64,000 nucleotides of DNA from Alteribacter aurantiacus DSM 18675 (GCF_000429705.1 NZ_KE386941.1:1240001-1304000), one strand, 5' to 3'. Counted from the stretch's first letter, positions 41,519 through 51,041 are shown. Notes: generated by a model not told the origin, from the sequence alone. Translations and numbers: made by a program.

Positions 41519-42517
41519 TTAATCTTCCTCAGCTAACTCTTCCGCCTCTTGCAAGACGTCTGCGAAAAGACCATGAACATACTGATCCGCTTCAAATTCC
41601 TGAAGGTCGTCCATCCCTTCTCCCAATCCGACGAACTTGACTGGAATATCAAGCTCGTTTCGGATCGCAAGTACAATGCCACCTTTTGCTGTTCCATCTA
41701 ACTTAGTAAGAACGATCCCTGATACATCAGTGGTTTTTGAGAAGGTTTTCGCCTGACTCATGGCATTTTGCCCTGTCGTTGCATCAAGTACAAGCAGAAC
41801 TTCGTGAGGGGCATCAGGAATTTCTCTGCTAATCACTCGCTTTACTTTTTCAAGCTCGTTCATTAAGTTTACTTTATTTTGCAATCGACCGGCAGTGTCA
41901 CATAACAGCACATCCGCTTTCCTTGACTTAGCAGCTTGGATCGCATCAAACATGACCGCAGCCGGGTCTGAACCAGCCTGTTGTTTGATTACGTCTACAC
42001 CAACTCGCTCGCCCCATACTTCGAGTTGCTCAATGGCACCTGCACGGAATGTATCTCCTGCAGCCATGACGACACTCTTTCCTTCTTGTTTAAATCGGTG
42101 AGCCATTTTTCCGATCGTCGTCGTCTTTCCAACACCATTGACTCCGACGAAGAGGATGACTGTCATCGTTTCTTGCATATTTAAAGCTGATTCATTCTCA
42201 GACTTCTGAAGCATTTCTGCCAGCTTTTCCGAGATTACCGGTTGAATGTCTTTTGCATCCTTAATGTTTCGTCTTCTCGCTTCATCTTTTAACTCATCAA
42301 TCAAGTCCATAACCGTGTGAACCCCTACATCAGCAGAGATCAAGATATCTTCAAGCTCTTCGAAAAATTCTTCGTCTACGCTTCTGTAATTCTTCACAAG
42401 CTCATTCATTTGACCAACAAAAGAATCTCTCGTTTTTGTCAGACCATCTTTAAACTTCGTTGTAACACTATCCGTTTGGGTTGTGATTTTTTCTTTCAGC
42501 TTCTTAAAAAAGCTCAT
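41519..42517 (-). CDS. ftsY: FtsY, SRP receptor
   Basis: FtsY receives ribosome-bound SRP at the membrane. The 332 residues begin MSFFKKLKEKITTQTD (basic membrane-targeting helix) and hold the G-domain: FVGVNGVGKTTTIGKMA, GDTFRAGAIEQLEVW, CDTAGRLQNKVNLM and TKLDGTAKGGIVLAI. ATG 42517 has GGAGG 6 bases upstream. It follows smc by 14 bases. Confidence 0.98.
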   Translation of the reverse strand: MSFFKKLKEKITTQTDSVTTKFKDGLTKTRDSFVGQMNELVKNYRSVDEEFFEELEDILISADVGVHTVMDLIDELKDEARRRNIKDAKDIQPVISEKLAEMLQKSENESALNMQETMTVILFVGVNGVGKTTTIGKMAHRFKQEGKSVVMAAGDTFRAGAIEQLEVWGERVGVDVIKQQAGSDPAAVMFDAIQAAKSRKADVLLCDTAGRLQNKVNLMNELEKVKRVISREIPDAPHEVLLVLDATTGQNAMSQAKTFSKTTDVSGIVLTKLDGTAKGGIVLAIRNELDIPVKFVGLGEGMDDLQEFEADQYVHGLFADVLQEAEELAEED

Positions 42518-42531
42518 CTGCATCCTCCATC

Positions 42532-45500
42532 CTAGTCGGAGCCGACTAAGGCTTCCGTCTCTTCCATCCTCACACTTACAAGGTTTGACACACCTGATTC
42601 TTGCATTGTTACCCCATAGAGCACATCTGCTTCTTCCATTGTCCCTTTACGGTGTGTAACAACAATAAATTGTGTATCCTTACTAAACTCTTTTAAATAC
42701 TGAGCGAATCTCGCCACGTTTGCATCGTCAAGGGCCGCCTCGACCTCATCGAGTACACAAAAGGGAACGGGCCTCGTTTTTAGAATACCAAACAGCAGGG
42801 CGATCGCAGTAAGAGCTCTTTCTCCACCTGAGAGAAGTCCCAAGTTTTGAAGCTTCTTTCCTGGAGGCTGAGCGACAATATCGACTCCTGTTTCCAATAG
42901 ATCGCTTGGGTCTGTTAACACCAAGTCCGCACGTCCCCCACCGAACAATTGAGCAAAGACGTTTTTGAAGTGGCCTTGGATGTGATCAAACGTCTCTTTA
43001 AAACGGCGAACCATTTCTATATCCATTTCTTCAATGACTTGAACAAGTGTCGCTTTACCCATCTCAAGGTCTTCTTTTTGCTCTTTCAAAAAGTCATAGC
43101 GTTCTTTCACCCTGTCGTATTCCTCAATAGCCCCCACGTTGACTGTGCCAAGTTCTTCTATGGCCATCTTAATGAGTTTCACTTTCGTTCTGGCCTGCTC
43201 AATCGTTAACGACGGATGCTCTTTTTGCTTTGCTGCTTCGAATGTGAGTTCGTAGTCTCCTTCTAGCTTAGCAAGTTTGTTGTCTAACTCCACATCTGTT
43301 CGGTTTACTAATACTTCCGTTTCATGAACAGCATTGCTCATTTGCTTTAGCTGACGTTTTCGTTCTCTCAAGTCAACTTCCGTATCATCATGTTCTTGCT
43401 GCAAGCCTGTACGATCTGAACGTCTTTTTGCAATTAAACGTATTGTCTGTTCTTTTTCCAGCTTTCGCTTAGCGATAATCTCTTCTAACGTTTCACCATC
43501 ATCTGCTTGAGAGTCGATTTCTCTTCTTAACTGATCAAACTCTTGTTCACGATAAGCTAAGTCTTTTTTCACTTGGTAAAAAGAATCCGTCAAAGCATTA
43601 AGCGTTTGCTCAAGATAATTCAATTGTTCACGCTCTTTTGTTTCTTGAATACGGGATTCTGTCATTTCTTTTGAAAGGCTCTCTTTAGAAACAGCCTGTT
43701 TTGCTTCTTTCTCTGAAGCTTTCTTTATTTCTTCGTTTAAAGACTCGGTTTTCTTCTCCGCATCTTCAATCTTCGCACCAAGCTCGTTTAATCGCGCTTC
43801 TTTTTCTTTTCGCTCACGTTCAAACTCGTCTTTTTCTTGATCGTACAATCGGAGACGGTCGTTTAAACTACTGATCGAAAGCTCCAATTCTTTGACCTTC
43901 GTTTTCTCGACTTGTTCTTTTTCACGGGTAGACTCCCCTTGGCTTCTCGCTTCTTCCATTTGGCTTTTTAACGAGGACAAGTGGGCTTTTCGTTCTTTTA
44001 CGTCTTGTTCTACTTTTCTCACTTCTGAATCCAAGCGTTCGAGTTTTTCTGTCATACGCTCGAGCTCTTGCTGTCTGCCGAGAAGATGATTCTTCTTTTT
44101 GTTCATACTTCCACCGGTCATTCCACCACCGGGATTGATCACATCTCCATCGAGAGTAACGATTCGAAAACGGTATCTTACTTGACGGGCAATCCCATTA
44201 GCCACCTTCAGATCTGTTGCTACAACCACATTGCCTAATAATTGACCAATAACATTTTCATATCGATCGTCGTATGTCACGAGTTCGGCAGCCGTACCAA
44301 CGTACCCTTCCATTTGCTCGAGCACGCTCATATCAGTTGCAGGTAACCGTCTTGGTTTCATTACGTCCATCGGAAGGAAGGTAGCTCTTCCTAAATTCCG
44401 TTGTTTCAAATACGCGATGGCCTTTCTTCCTGTCGCTTCGTCTTTGACTACCACGTGTTGCTGTGCGGCACCTAAAGCGATATCAAGAGCGGTTTCATGT
44501 TCTTTCTTCACGTCAACAAGCTCCGCTACGGCTCCTTCAATTCCCTGAAAAGTACGATCTCGTTCTTTTAAGATTTCTTTTACACCTTGGAAAAAACCAG
44601 AATAGTCGTTCTGCATATCTTCCATGAATTCTTTTTTTGATCGGAGTTGTTCCGCATGTCGATAGGCTTCATAAAGAAGCGTTTCTTTCTTTTGGTATTC
44701 TTGCTCACTTTTCGTAAACGCTTGTTGCAATTCTCTAAAAGACGTAAGTGAATGATCGATCTTCTCTTTTAACTCGTCGTACACCCGGTCTTGTTCAGCT
44801 TTTTGTTCTGAAAGGACTCGTCTTTTCTCAAGAAGATCTATGTTCTCTTTTTCCAGTCGATCTTCTTTAAATCGCTGTCGATCAAGTTGTTCGATCAAAT
44901 AGCGCTTTTCATTCTTTAAAGAAGCTGCTTCATTTAAGAACTCTATGTACTCGGATTTAAGACTATCTATACGTTCCTTGGTATCTTCTGAAAGCTCTTT
45001 ATAAAGTGCCTCTTGTTGCTTTCGTTTAGCCGCCGTCTTCTCAAGATCGGATTTTGCTCGGTCGACTTTTTGAGTCTGATCTTCCACTTCTTTTGATAAG
45101 GTCTCTTTTTGGTCTTTGAGCTTATCCAACTCTTCCATGAACTGTTCTCGGTTTTTGGCAAAGTTCTTCTTACGCTCATGCCAAACTTGCTTTTGACCTT
45201 CTTGCTTCTCAAGCTCTTCACTCGTGTTTAATAACAGCTCTTGGAGTTGTTGAATCGACTCATCCAATGCATGAATATCGCTTCTCAAGCGATCGATCAT
45301 CCGTTCTTTTTCTTTTACCGACTCGGTAAGCTGTTCTTCTTTTTTGATGAAGGTTACTAGCTTTCCTTTCTCGTCCGTCCACTTTTCGTGCAACACTTCG
45401 ATTTCTTTTACATAAAGACCGATTTCAAAACTTTTAAGCTCTGCTTTTTTCTCTAAATATTCTTTCGCAACTGATGCCTGTTCTCTTAGAGGTTCAACTT

Positions 45501-46101
45501 GTCCATGAAGCTCGTGAAGAATGTCCTCCACACGATTCAAGTTATCTTGGGTTTCTGCGAGTTTTTTTTCGGATTTCAGCTTTCGCGTTTTATATTTGAG
45601 TACCCCTGCAGCTTCTTCAAAGATCTTACGGCGCTCTTCAGGTTTACTGCTCAAAATCTCTTCAATTTTCCCCTGTCCGATAATAGAAAAAGACTCTCTC
45701 CCGAGTCCTGAATCCATAAACAGGTCCACGATGTCCCTTAATCTGCATGGCTGTTTATTAATCAAATACTCACTTTCTCCTGAACGGTAAACACGCCTTG
45801 TCACACTTACTTCGCTATAGTCAATGGCAAGCTGTTGTTTTTCGTTGTTCAACGTGAGAGTGATTTCAGCCATGTTTAAAGGCTTTCTCAAATCAGTACC
45901 AGAGAAGATGATATCTTCCATCTTCCCTCCACGGAGGTTTTTCGCTGATTGTTCTCCTAATACCCAGCGAATCCCGTCTGAAATATTGCTTTTACCACTT
46001 CCGTTTGGACCGACTACCGCGGTCACACCGGAAACAAAGTCTATCGATAATCGATCGGCAAATGATTTGAAACCGATCAGATCGAGACGTTTAAGAAACA
46101 A
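42532..46101 (-). CDS. smc: Smc, chromosome condensation ATPase
   Basis: Smc with ScpAB forms the bacterial condensin. The 1189-residue protein has Walker A GPNGSGKS (31-38), long coiled coils (about 165-500 and 670-1000), a hinge with GRATFLPMDVMKPR, and the C-terminal signature LGLLSGGERALTAIAL with Walker B FCVLDEVEAALDD. I use TTG 46101, because GAGGTGG is 7 bases upstream and the N-terminus becomes MFLKRLDLIGF, as in B. subtilis. ATG 46107 or 46116 would give 2 or 5 more residues. Smc is usually cotranscribed with rnc, but here a plus-strand gene lies between them. Confidence 0.97.
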   Translation of the reverse strand: MFLKRLDLIGFKSFADRLSIDFVSGVTAVVGPNGSGKSNISDGIRWVLGEQSAKNLRGGKMEDIIFSGTDLRKPLNMAEITLTLNNEKQQLAIDYSEVSVTRRVYRSGESEYLINKQPCRLRDIVDLFMDSGLGRESFSIIGQGKIEEILSSKPEERRKIFEEAAGVLKYKTRKLKSEKKLAETQDNLNRVEDILHELHGQVEPLREQASVAKEYLEKKAELKSFEIGLYVKEIEVLHEKWTDEKGKLVTFIKKEEQLTESVKEKERMIDRLRSDIHALDESIQQLQELLLNTSEELEKQEGQKQVWHERKKNFAKNREQFMEELDKLKDQKETLSKEVEDQTQKVDRAKSDLEKTAAKRKQQEALYKELSEDTKERIDSLKSEYIEFLNEAASLKNEKRYLIEQLDRQRFKEDRLEKENIDLLEKRRVLSEQKAEQDRVYDELKEKIDHSLTSFRELQQAFTKSEQEYQKKETLLYEAYRHAEQLRSKKEFMEDMQNDYSGFFQGVKEILKERDRTFQGIEGAVAELVDVKKEHETALDIALGAAQQHVVVKDEATGRKAIAYLKQRNLGRATFLPMDVMKPRRLPATDMSVLEQMEGYVGTAAELVTYDDRYENVIGQLLGNVVVATDLKVANGIARQVRYRFRIVTLDGDVINPGGGMTGGSMNKKKNHLLGRQQELERMTEKLERLDSEVRKVEQDVKERKAHLSSLKSQMEEARSQGESTREKEQVEKTKVKELELSISSLNDRLRLYDQEKDEFERERKEKEARLNELGAKIEDAEKKTESLNEEIKKASEKEAKQAVSKESLSKEMTESRIQETKEREQLNYLEQTLNALTDSFYQVKKDLAYREQEFDQLRREIDSQADDGETLEEIIAKRKLEKEQTIRLIAKRRSDRTGLQQEHDDTEVDLRERKRQLKQMSNAVHETEVLVNRTDVELDNKLAKLEGDYELTFEAAKQKEHPSLTIEQARTKVKLIKMAIEELGTVNVGAIEEYDRVKERYDFLKEQKEDLEMGKATLVQVIEEMDIEMVRRFKETFDHIQGHFKNVFAQLFGGGRADLVLTDPSDLLETGVDIVAQPPGKKLQNLGLLSGGERALTAIALLFGILKTRPVPFCVLDEVEAALDDANVARFAQYLKEFSKDTQFIVVTHRKGTMEEADVLYGVTMQESGVSNLVSVRMEETEALVGSD

Positions 46102-46201
46102 TGCCATCCACCTCATTTTACTTAATGCATACTAGGACGAGGGGTTTTTCGTCTTAACTCGTCTATTTTACCACAATTGGTTTTGGATTTGGAACGTACT
46201 G

Positions 46202-46229
46202 TAGACAAAGGCCACTCAAGTGTTAAAAT
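46202..46229 (+). promoter_or_regulatory. Candidate promoter of the DUF1128 gene
   Basis: TAGACA (46202-46207) and TAAAAT (46224-46229) on the plus strand, 16 bases apart, about 38 bases upstream of the ATG at 46267. A minus-strand promoter for smc must overlap this region; TTCCAA-18-TAAAAT is one weak candidate. Confidence 0.45.
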
Positions 46230-46266
46230 AAGAAAAGAGTGAAAGTGAAATTGAAAGGGTGATACG

Positions 46267-46488
46267 ATGAACTTAGATCAAAAAACAGAACAAAACATCA
46301 ATCATATGCTTGATGAAATCAAACAGAAATTGCAAATTGTTAACGCCGGTGCTATTAAAGCAGAAGCGTTCGACCTTAATAAATACGATGATTTAAAGGA
46401 TATTCACGCTTACGTGATGAGTAAGGACAACTTTAGTGTTAATGAGTTGGACGGTATCGTGAGTGAACTAGGCCAAATGAGAAAATAA
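46267..46488 (+). CDS. DUF1128/UPF0435 family protein (YfkK-like)
   Basis: This 73-residue protein belongs to the UPF0435 (DUF1128) family; B. subtilis YfkK is a member. It shows EIKQKLQIVNAGAIKAE and DLKDIHAYVMSKDNFSVNE, ending SELGQMRK, all typical. The function is unknown. It has its own promoter-like sequence and terminator and lies between rnc and smc on the opposite strand, a place it does not occupy in B. subtilis. The ribosome site is AAAGGGTG. Confidence 0.85.
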   Translation: MNLDQKTEQNINHMLDEIKQKLQIVNAGAIKAEAFDLNKYDDLKDIHAYVMSKDNFSVNELDGIVSELGQMRK

Positions 46489-46497
46489 GAACGACAA

Positions 46498-46541
46498 TAA
46501 AAAGAGTGGTACTCACGACAAACGTGGTACCACTCTTTTTT
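46498..46541. terminator. Bidirectional terminator between DUF1128 gene and rnc
   Basis: AAAGAGTGGTAC (46501-46512), then CACG, pairs with CGTG and GTACCACTCTTT (46527-46538), giving a 16-bp stem with one bulge and a 5-base loop. T-runs occur on both strands. The two convergent genes end on either side. Confidence 0.9.
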
Positions 46542-46567
46542 ATTAACCGAGTTAGCTTGGTCTGTTT

Positions 46568-47350
46568 CTATTTATCTTGTTGTGAAAGCTTTTGAAGCGC
46601 TTGTTGGGCGGCGTGTTGTTCAGCTTCTTTTTTGGATCTCCCCGTACCATTTCCGAGGTTCTCGTCTTCAAGCCATACTTCACTTACAAATTCTCTGCAG
46701 TGTGCAGGTCCTTTTTCCTGGACAATTCGATATTGCACTTGACCATGGCCTTCTCTTTGAATGAATTCTTGTAATTGACTTTTAAAATCCATCATATGAG
46801 AAAAAGCCCCTTGTTTCACTTTAGGGTACACGTGTTCCTCCAAGAAGCGATAAACAGCTTCAAGTCCCTGATCGAGATAAAGCGCCCCTACAAAGGATTC
46901 AAATACGTCTGCAAGCAATGCAGGCCGCGTTCTTCCTCCCGTCATTTCTTCACCCTTGCCAAGTAGTACATGTTCTCCAAATGAGAGTTCCCCTGCGAAT
47001 TTGGCCAATGAAGGCTCACATACGATGGCAGCTCTGAGTTTGGTCATCTCACCTTCGCTCATAGTGTCGAAAGTTTTGAATAAAAATTGCGAGATGGCCA
47101 ATTCCAAAACCGCATCGCCCAAAAATTCGAGCCTTTCATTGTCGTCATGGGGACGAATACGATGTTCGTTCACATAAGAGGAATGCGTAAAAGCTTGAAT
47201 GAATAAATCTTCATTTTTAAACTCAAAGCCTAATGAGTGCAAGAAACGTTTATAACTTTCTTTTTGTTCTTTGGTTATTTGAATCTTTTTTTGTTGTCGT
47301 CGTAACCCTTTTTTGCGGACTTTTCGCGACTGTTGCATGAGTACCCCCAT
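46568..47350 (-). CDS. rnc: RNase III
   Basis: RNase III cuts double-stranded RNA, including rRNA precursors. The 260-residue protein has the catalytic signature DNERLEFLGDAVLELAIS and GKGEEMTGGRTRPALLADVFE, followed by a C-terminal dsRNA-binding domain (DFKSQLQEFIQREGHGQ ... GRSKKEAEQHAAQQAL). The N-terminus is basic and longer than B. subtilis. The start could instead be the ATG at 47338. It ends at a shared terminator, rather than running into smc. Confidence 0.97.
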   Translation of the reverse strand: MGVLMQQSRKVRKKGLRRQQKKIQITKEQKESYKRFLHSLGFEFKNEDLFIQAFTHSSYVNEHRIRPHDDNERLEFLGDAVLELAISQFLFKTFDTMSEGEMTKLRAAIVCEPSLAKFAGELSFGEHVLLGKGEEMTGGRTRPALLADVFESFVGALYLDQGLEAVYRFLEEHVYPKVKQGAFSHMMDFKSQLQEFIQREGHGQVQYRIVQEKGPAHCREFVSEVWLEDENLGNGTGRSKKEAEQHAAQQALQKLSQQDK

Positions 47351-47377
47351 CTACCTTTTCCCTATTCATTTATGAAA

Positions 47378-47407
47378 GCCCGAGCTACCTTTAGAGGTAA
47401 CTCAGGC
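47378..47407 (-). terminator. Hairpin between acpP and rnc
   Basis: On the minus strand GCCTGAGTTACC pairs with GGTAGCTCGGGC (12 bp including two G-U pairs, 6-base loop) 9 bases after the acpP stop. Only TTTC follows, so this may be an attenuator or mRNA-stability hairpin rather than a full terminator. Confidence 0.6.
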
Positions 47408-47415
47408 TCTATTCA

Positions 47416-47646
47416 CTATTGCTTGTCTATGTAAGTGATCACATCACCAACAGTAGTGATTTTTTCAGCATCTTCATCGGAAATTTCCAAGTCGAACTCA
47501 TCTTCCAATTCCATCACGAGTTCAACAACATCCAAGGAGTCTGCACCTAAGTCTTCTTTAAAAGTAGCCTCAGGCTTCACTTCTGACTCATCTACTCCAA
47601 GACGCTCAGAAACGATTTTGGCGATTCTATCTAACGTTGCTGCCAT
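47416..47646 (-). CDS. acpP: Acyl carrier protein
   Basis: ACP carries growing acyl chains on a phosphopantetheine arm. From ATG 47646 (GGGAGGTG upstream) the protein is 76 residues, very acidic, with the attachment motif GADSLDVVELVMELE, Ser37. It follows fabG in the FapR-controlled cluster, and is separated from rnc by a hairpin. Confidence 0.98.
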   Translation of the reverse strand: MAATLDRIAKIVSERLGVDESEVKPEATFKEDLGADSLDVVELVMELEDEFDLEISDEDAEKITTVGDVITYIDKQ

Positions 47647-47705
47647 GTCTTTCACCTCCCTTCAAGTCATTATAGGATAACTTTGTTAAAAAGACTAGTC
47701 CAGAT

Positions 47706-48449
47706 TTACATAACCATTCCGCCATCAACGTGAAGGGTCTGACCGGTCATGTAACCTGCCGACTCGCTAGCCAAAAATGTCACCACATTGGCTACATCTG
47801 AAGCAGAACCTAGTTTTCCTAGTGGTATTTGCCCGAGCATGGCTTCTTTTACCTCATCAGATAAGGCATCTGTCATATCCGTTTCAATAAAGCCTGGTGC
47901 AACCGCATTAACATGAATATTACGATTGGCAAGCTCCCTGGCAAGGGATTTCGTAAGACCAATGACGCCTGCCTTGCTTGCTACGTAGTTTACCTGTCCG
48001 GCATTTCCTAATACACCAACAACGGAACTAATGTTAATAATTCGACCATAGCGTTGCTTCATCATTTGTCTTGTTACAGCCTTTGAGCAGTTAAACACGC
48101 CTTTTAAGTTGATGTCAATGACCGCATCAAAATCTTCTTCTTTCATACGCATTACAAGTCCATCTTTTGTAATTCCCGCATTGTTTACGAGGATTTCAAG
48201 TGATCCAAATTCAGCTAGTACGACTTTAACCATGTCTTGAACATCTTTACCGTCAGCCACATTCGCTTGGACGGTAATCGCTTTTACACCATACGTTTCA
48301 CACTCTCTTGCCACATCCAAGGCTCGCTCTTCACTGCCTGCGTAATTGATGGCCACGTTCGCACCATTTTTAGCAAGGTGAAGGGCAATTTCACGTCCTA
48401 TTCCTCGGGATGCGCCTGTTACAAGAGCCGACTGTCCTTCAAACAACAT
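47706..48449 (-). CDS. fabG: FabG, 3-oxoacyl-ACP reductase
   Basis: FabG carries out the first NADPH-dependent reduction of fatty-acid elongation. The 247 residues have the SDR pattern: TGASRGIG (11-18), NNAG (89-92), Ser141/142, Tyr155 and Lys159 (YVASK). It starts directly after the fabD stop, and its ribosome site lies inside the end of fabD. Confidence 0.98.
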   Translation of the reverse strand: MLFEGQSALVTGASRGIGREIALHLAKNGANVAINYAGSEERALDVARECETYGVKAITVQANVADGKDVQDMVKVVLAEFGSLEILVNNAGITKDGLVMRMKEEDFDAVIDINLKGVFNCSKAVTRQMMKQRYGRIINISSVVGVLGNAGQVNYVASKAGVIGLTKSLARELANRNIHVNAVAPGFIETDMTDALSDEVKEAMLGQIPLGKLGSASDVANVVTFLASESAGYMTGQTLHVDGGMVM

Positions 48450-49394
48450 TTACTTCCCCTCCTTTAGCGTCGATAAGGCTTTTTCCAACGTTTCTTCATC
48501 ATATACAGGCAACACCTTTGCTCTGCGGTTGACTTTTTTAACAAGACCGCTAAGTACTTTCCCAGGTCCTACTTCAATAAACACATCAACCTCATCTTCT
48601 ACTAGCTTCCGAACGGTATCTTCCCACAAAACAGGAGAATAGATTTGCTCATAGAGAAGTCTCGATACATCTTCACCGCTTGTTACCTTGGCTGCCGTTA
48701 CATTGGCAATGACGTCGATGGCAGGCTGAGAGATCGTTAGTCCATCCAACGTTTCTTTCATTTTCTCTGCCGCCGGCTTCATTAAACTGGAGTGGAATGG
48801 CCCACTCACATTCAATGGAAGTACGCGCTTGGCTCCGGCTTCCCTAAGGGCTTCCGATGCCTTTTCCACCCCTTCTTTAGATCCTGAGATCACGATTTGA
48901 CCAGGACAGTTGTAGTTGGCAGGTTGAACGTCACCAGCTACTTCTGCTACTTCCTTTGTAATCCGATCAACATCTTCTCTTTCCATTCCAAGAACAGCTG
49001 CCATAGATCCTTGACCGCTGGGAACGGCTTCTTCCATCAACTGCCCACGGCGTCGGACTGCTCGAACAGCATCACCGAAAGAAAGACTGTCAGCAGCAAC
49101 TAAAGCGGAATACTCACCTAAACTATGGCCCGCTGCGTAGTGTGCTTTGATGCCTTTTTCTTTTAGAACTTCCCAAATGGCGGTACTCGTAGTAAGAAGA
49201 GCAGGCTGCGTGTTTTCAGTACGCTTCAACTCCTCTTCCGTCCCATCAAACACAAGGTCTTTTAAAGAAAAACCTAAAGCTTCGTCCGCTTGATCAAAAA
49301 TGGCCCTAGCTACTTCATAGTTTGCGGCAAGTTCTTTTCCCATTCCGATCGATTGAGATCCTTGACCCGGGAAAAGAAGAGCAATTTTAGTCAT
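48450..49394 (-). CDS. fabD: FabD, malonyl-CoA:ACP transacylase
   Basis: FabD loads malonyl groups onto ACP. The 314 residues contain the LLFPGQGSQSIGMGKEL N-terminal motif, nucleophile Ser91 in AAGHSLGEYSALVA, and the GPFHSSLM His motif (about 196-203). It lies between plsX and fabG in the fapR operon order of B. subtilis. Confidence 0.98.
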   Translation of the reverse strand: MTKIALLFPGQGSQSIGMGKELAANYEVARAIFDQADEALGFSLKDLVFDGTEEELKRTENTQPALLTTSTAIWEVLKEKGIKAHYAAGHSLGEYSALVAADSLSFGDAVRAVRRRGQLMEEAVPSGQGSMAAVLGMEREDVDRITKEVAEVAGDVQPANYNCPGQIVISGSKEGVEKASEALREAGAKRVLPLNVSGPFHSSLMKPAAEKMKETLDGLTISQPAIDVIANVTAAKVTSGEDVSRLLYEQIYSPVLWEDTVRKLVEDEVDVFIEVGPGKVLSGLVKKVNRRAKVLPVYDEETLEKALSTLKEGK

Positions 49395-49406
49395 ATTTAC
49401 ATCTCC

Positions 49407-50396
49407 CTATTCATCCGAAGATTTGATTTCTCTTGTTATTAATTCCACCACATTTTCTTCATGCATGGTCCGTGCTTGACGAATCGCACTAAACACGCCT
49501 TGAGCATCTGAAGAACCATGAGCTTTTATAACAGGAGCTTTTAAACCAAACAAGCCCGCACCACCGTACTCGGAGTAATCCAACTTTTGTTTAATTTGTT
49601 TGAAAGAAGGCTTTAACACACCTGCAGCAAGCTTGTTCTTTAAAGAAGAAGTAAATTGTTCTTTTAACAATGAGAACATGGATAAAGCTGTACCTTCAAT
49701 CGACTTCAAAACAAGGTTTCCTGAAAAACCGTCACAAATCACCACGTCTGCCGCTCCGTTTAATAAATCCCGCGCTTCAACGTTTCCAATAAAATTGATT
49801 GGGAGTTCCTGCAGTTGCGCATAGGCTTGCTTTGTAAGGTCGTTCCCTTTTCCAGCTTCACTTCCTACATTCAACAAACCGATGCGTGGCTGTTTGATCC
49901 CTCTTACTTTTTCCATATAAATGCTGCCTATCGTAGCATACTGTGCCAAATGTGTTGGTTTGGCATCCATATTAGCGCCAACATCCAAAAGGAGAAAACC
50001 TTCCCCGCCCAGTGTAGGGAGCATTGGGGATAAGGCTGGCCGTTCGATACCTTTAATGCGACCTACAACCAAAAGTCCCGCCGTCATGTATGCACCCGTG
50101 TTTCCAGCAGATATACAAGCATCAGCCTGTCCATCTTTTACGGCTTGTACAGCTCTTACCATAGAAGAATTTTTCTTCCGTCTTACTGCACGAACGGGGG
50201 AGTCTTCACTGGTAATAAGTTCGTCTGTATGAGTAACGGTGATCCGTTCGTTTTGTTTTAACGTTTTATTAATTTCTTTTTCGTCACCGTAAAGAATGAC
50301 TTCTAAATCTTTATATTCTTGTAACGCTTTTTCTACTCCTTCAAGGATGGCCGCTGGGGCGTTGTCTCCCCCCATGGCATCAATGGCAAGTTTCAT
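49407..50396 (-). CDS. plsX: PlsX, phosphate acyltransferase
   Basis: PlsX converts acyl-ACP to acyl-phosphate, the substrate of PlsY in phospholipid synthesis. From ATG 50396 the protein has 329 residues: MKLAIDAMGGDNAP, SAGNTGAYMTAGLLVVG and LLDVGANMDAKPTHLAQYA are characteristic. AAGGGTG lies upstream. It follows fapR by 4 bases. Confidence 0.97.
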   Translation of the reverse strand: MKLAIDAMGGDNAPAAILEGVEKALQEYKDLEVILYGDEKEINKTLKQNERITVTHTDELITSEDSPVRAVRRKKNSSMVRAVQAVKDGQADACISAGNTGAYMTAGLLVVGRIKGIERPALSPMLPTLGGEGFLLLDVGANMDAKPTHLAQYATIGSIYMEKVRGIKQPRIGLLNVGSEAGKGNDLTKQAYAQLQELPINFIGNVEARDLLNGAADVVICDGFSGNLVLKSIEGTALSMFSLLKEQFTSSLKNKLAAGVLKPSFKQIKQKLDYSEYGGAGLFGLKAPVIKAHGSSDAQGVFSAIRQARTMHEENVVELITREIKSSDE

Positions 50397-50400
50397 TCTT

Positions 50401-50973
50401 TCACCCTTCTTTCTTTGCAGCATGCTCTTGTCTGAACATCATAAACTCTCCCGCAAAAACAACTTCTTGATCGACAAAACTATTGACAACCACCGTTGTT
50501 CGATCGTCTTGCAAATCATGAACAGATGCCTTCGCTACAACTCGCTCCCCGTTTTTCACTTGTCTTTTAAAGGAAACATTCGCTGTAACAGTAAGGGCTA
50601 GTTCATCATCTATGATCGCTACGGCCAATGAGTTGGCTTGTGCAAAAAGATGGTGACCCCTGGCAATCTTGGTTCTTGAGAAGACATGTTCTTCTTTTAT
50701 GTCAAGTATTGAAATCGCTTGTTTATCCAATTCCAAATCAACTACTTCACCGATGACTTCCTCAAGTTGCAATGCTTTAACCGTATCGTATTGCTGTTTT
50801 GCTACGTCTTTAATTCGTTCTCTTACTTCAGGTATATTCATCTCCAACCTGTCAAGGCGGATGGTTTGCACACTCACACCAAACGCTTCGGCAAGTGCTT
50901 CATCAGTTGTAAAAGGATTTTCTTCAATCCTTTGTTTTAGCTTTGGTTGACGCTGTTTTTTCGATAACTTCAT
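50401..50973 (-). CDS. fapR: FapR, malonyl-CoA-responsive repressor of lipid synthesis
   Basis: FapR represses fatty-acid and phospholipid genes until malonyl-CoA binds. The 190 residues have an N-terminal DeoR-like HTH (TTDEALAEAFGVSVQTIRLD, about 22-41), a linker helix, and a hotdog-fold effector domain with KIARGHHLFAQANSLAVAI. A matching operator sits just upstream. It heads the plsX-fabD-fabG-acpP cluster. Confidence 0.98.
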   Translation of the reverse strand: MKLSKKQRQPKLKQRIEENPFTTDEALAEAFGVSVQTIRLDRLEMNIPEVRERIKDVAKQQYDTVKALQLEEVIGEVVDLELDKQAISILDIKEEHVFSRTKIARGHHLFAQANSLAVAIIDDELALTVTANVSFKRQVKNGERVVAKASVHDLQDDRTTVVVNSFVDQEVVFAGEFMMFRQEHAAKKEG

Positions 50974-50992
50974 TCCATCACTTCCACACTTA

Positions 50993-51041
50993 TATGACTA
51001 GGTACTAATAGTAGTATATTATTGCACATGATACTTTTCAA
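50993..51041 (-). promoter_or_regulatory. fapR promoter with FapR operator
   Basis: TTGAAA (51036-51041) and TATACT (51013-51018) on the minus strand are 17 bases apart. Directly downstream, 50993-51010 reads TTAGTACCTAGTCATA on the minus strand, the known FapR-box pattern, overlapping the start-point region. This supports autorepression of fapR-plsX-fabD-fabG-acpP. Confidence 0.85.
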
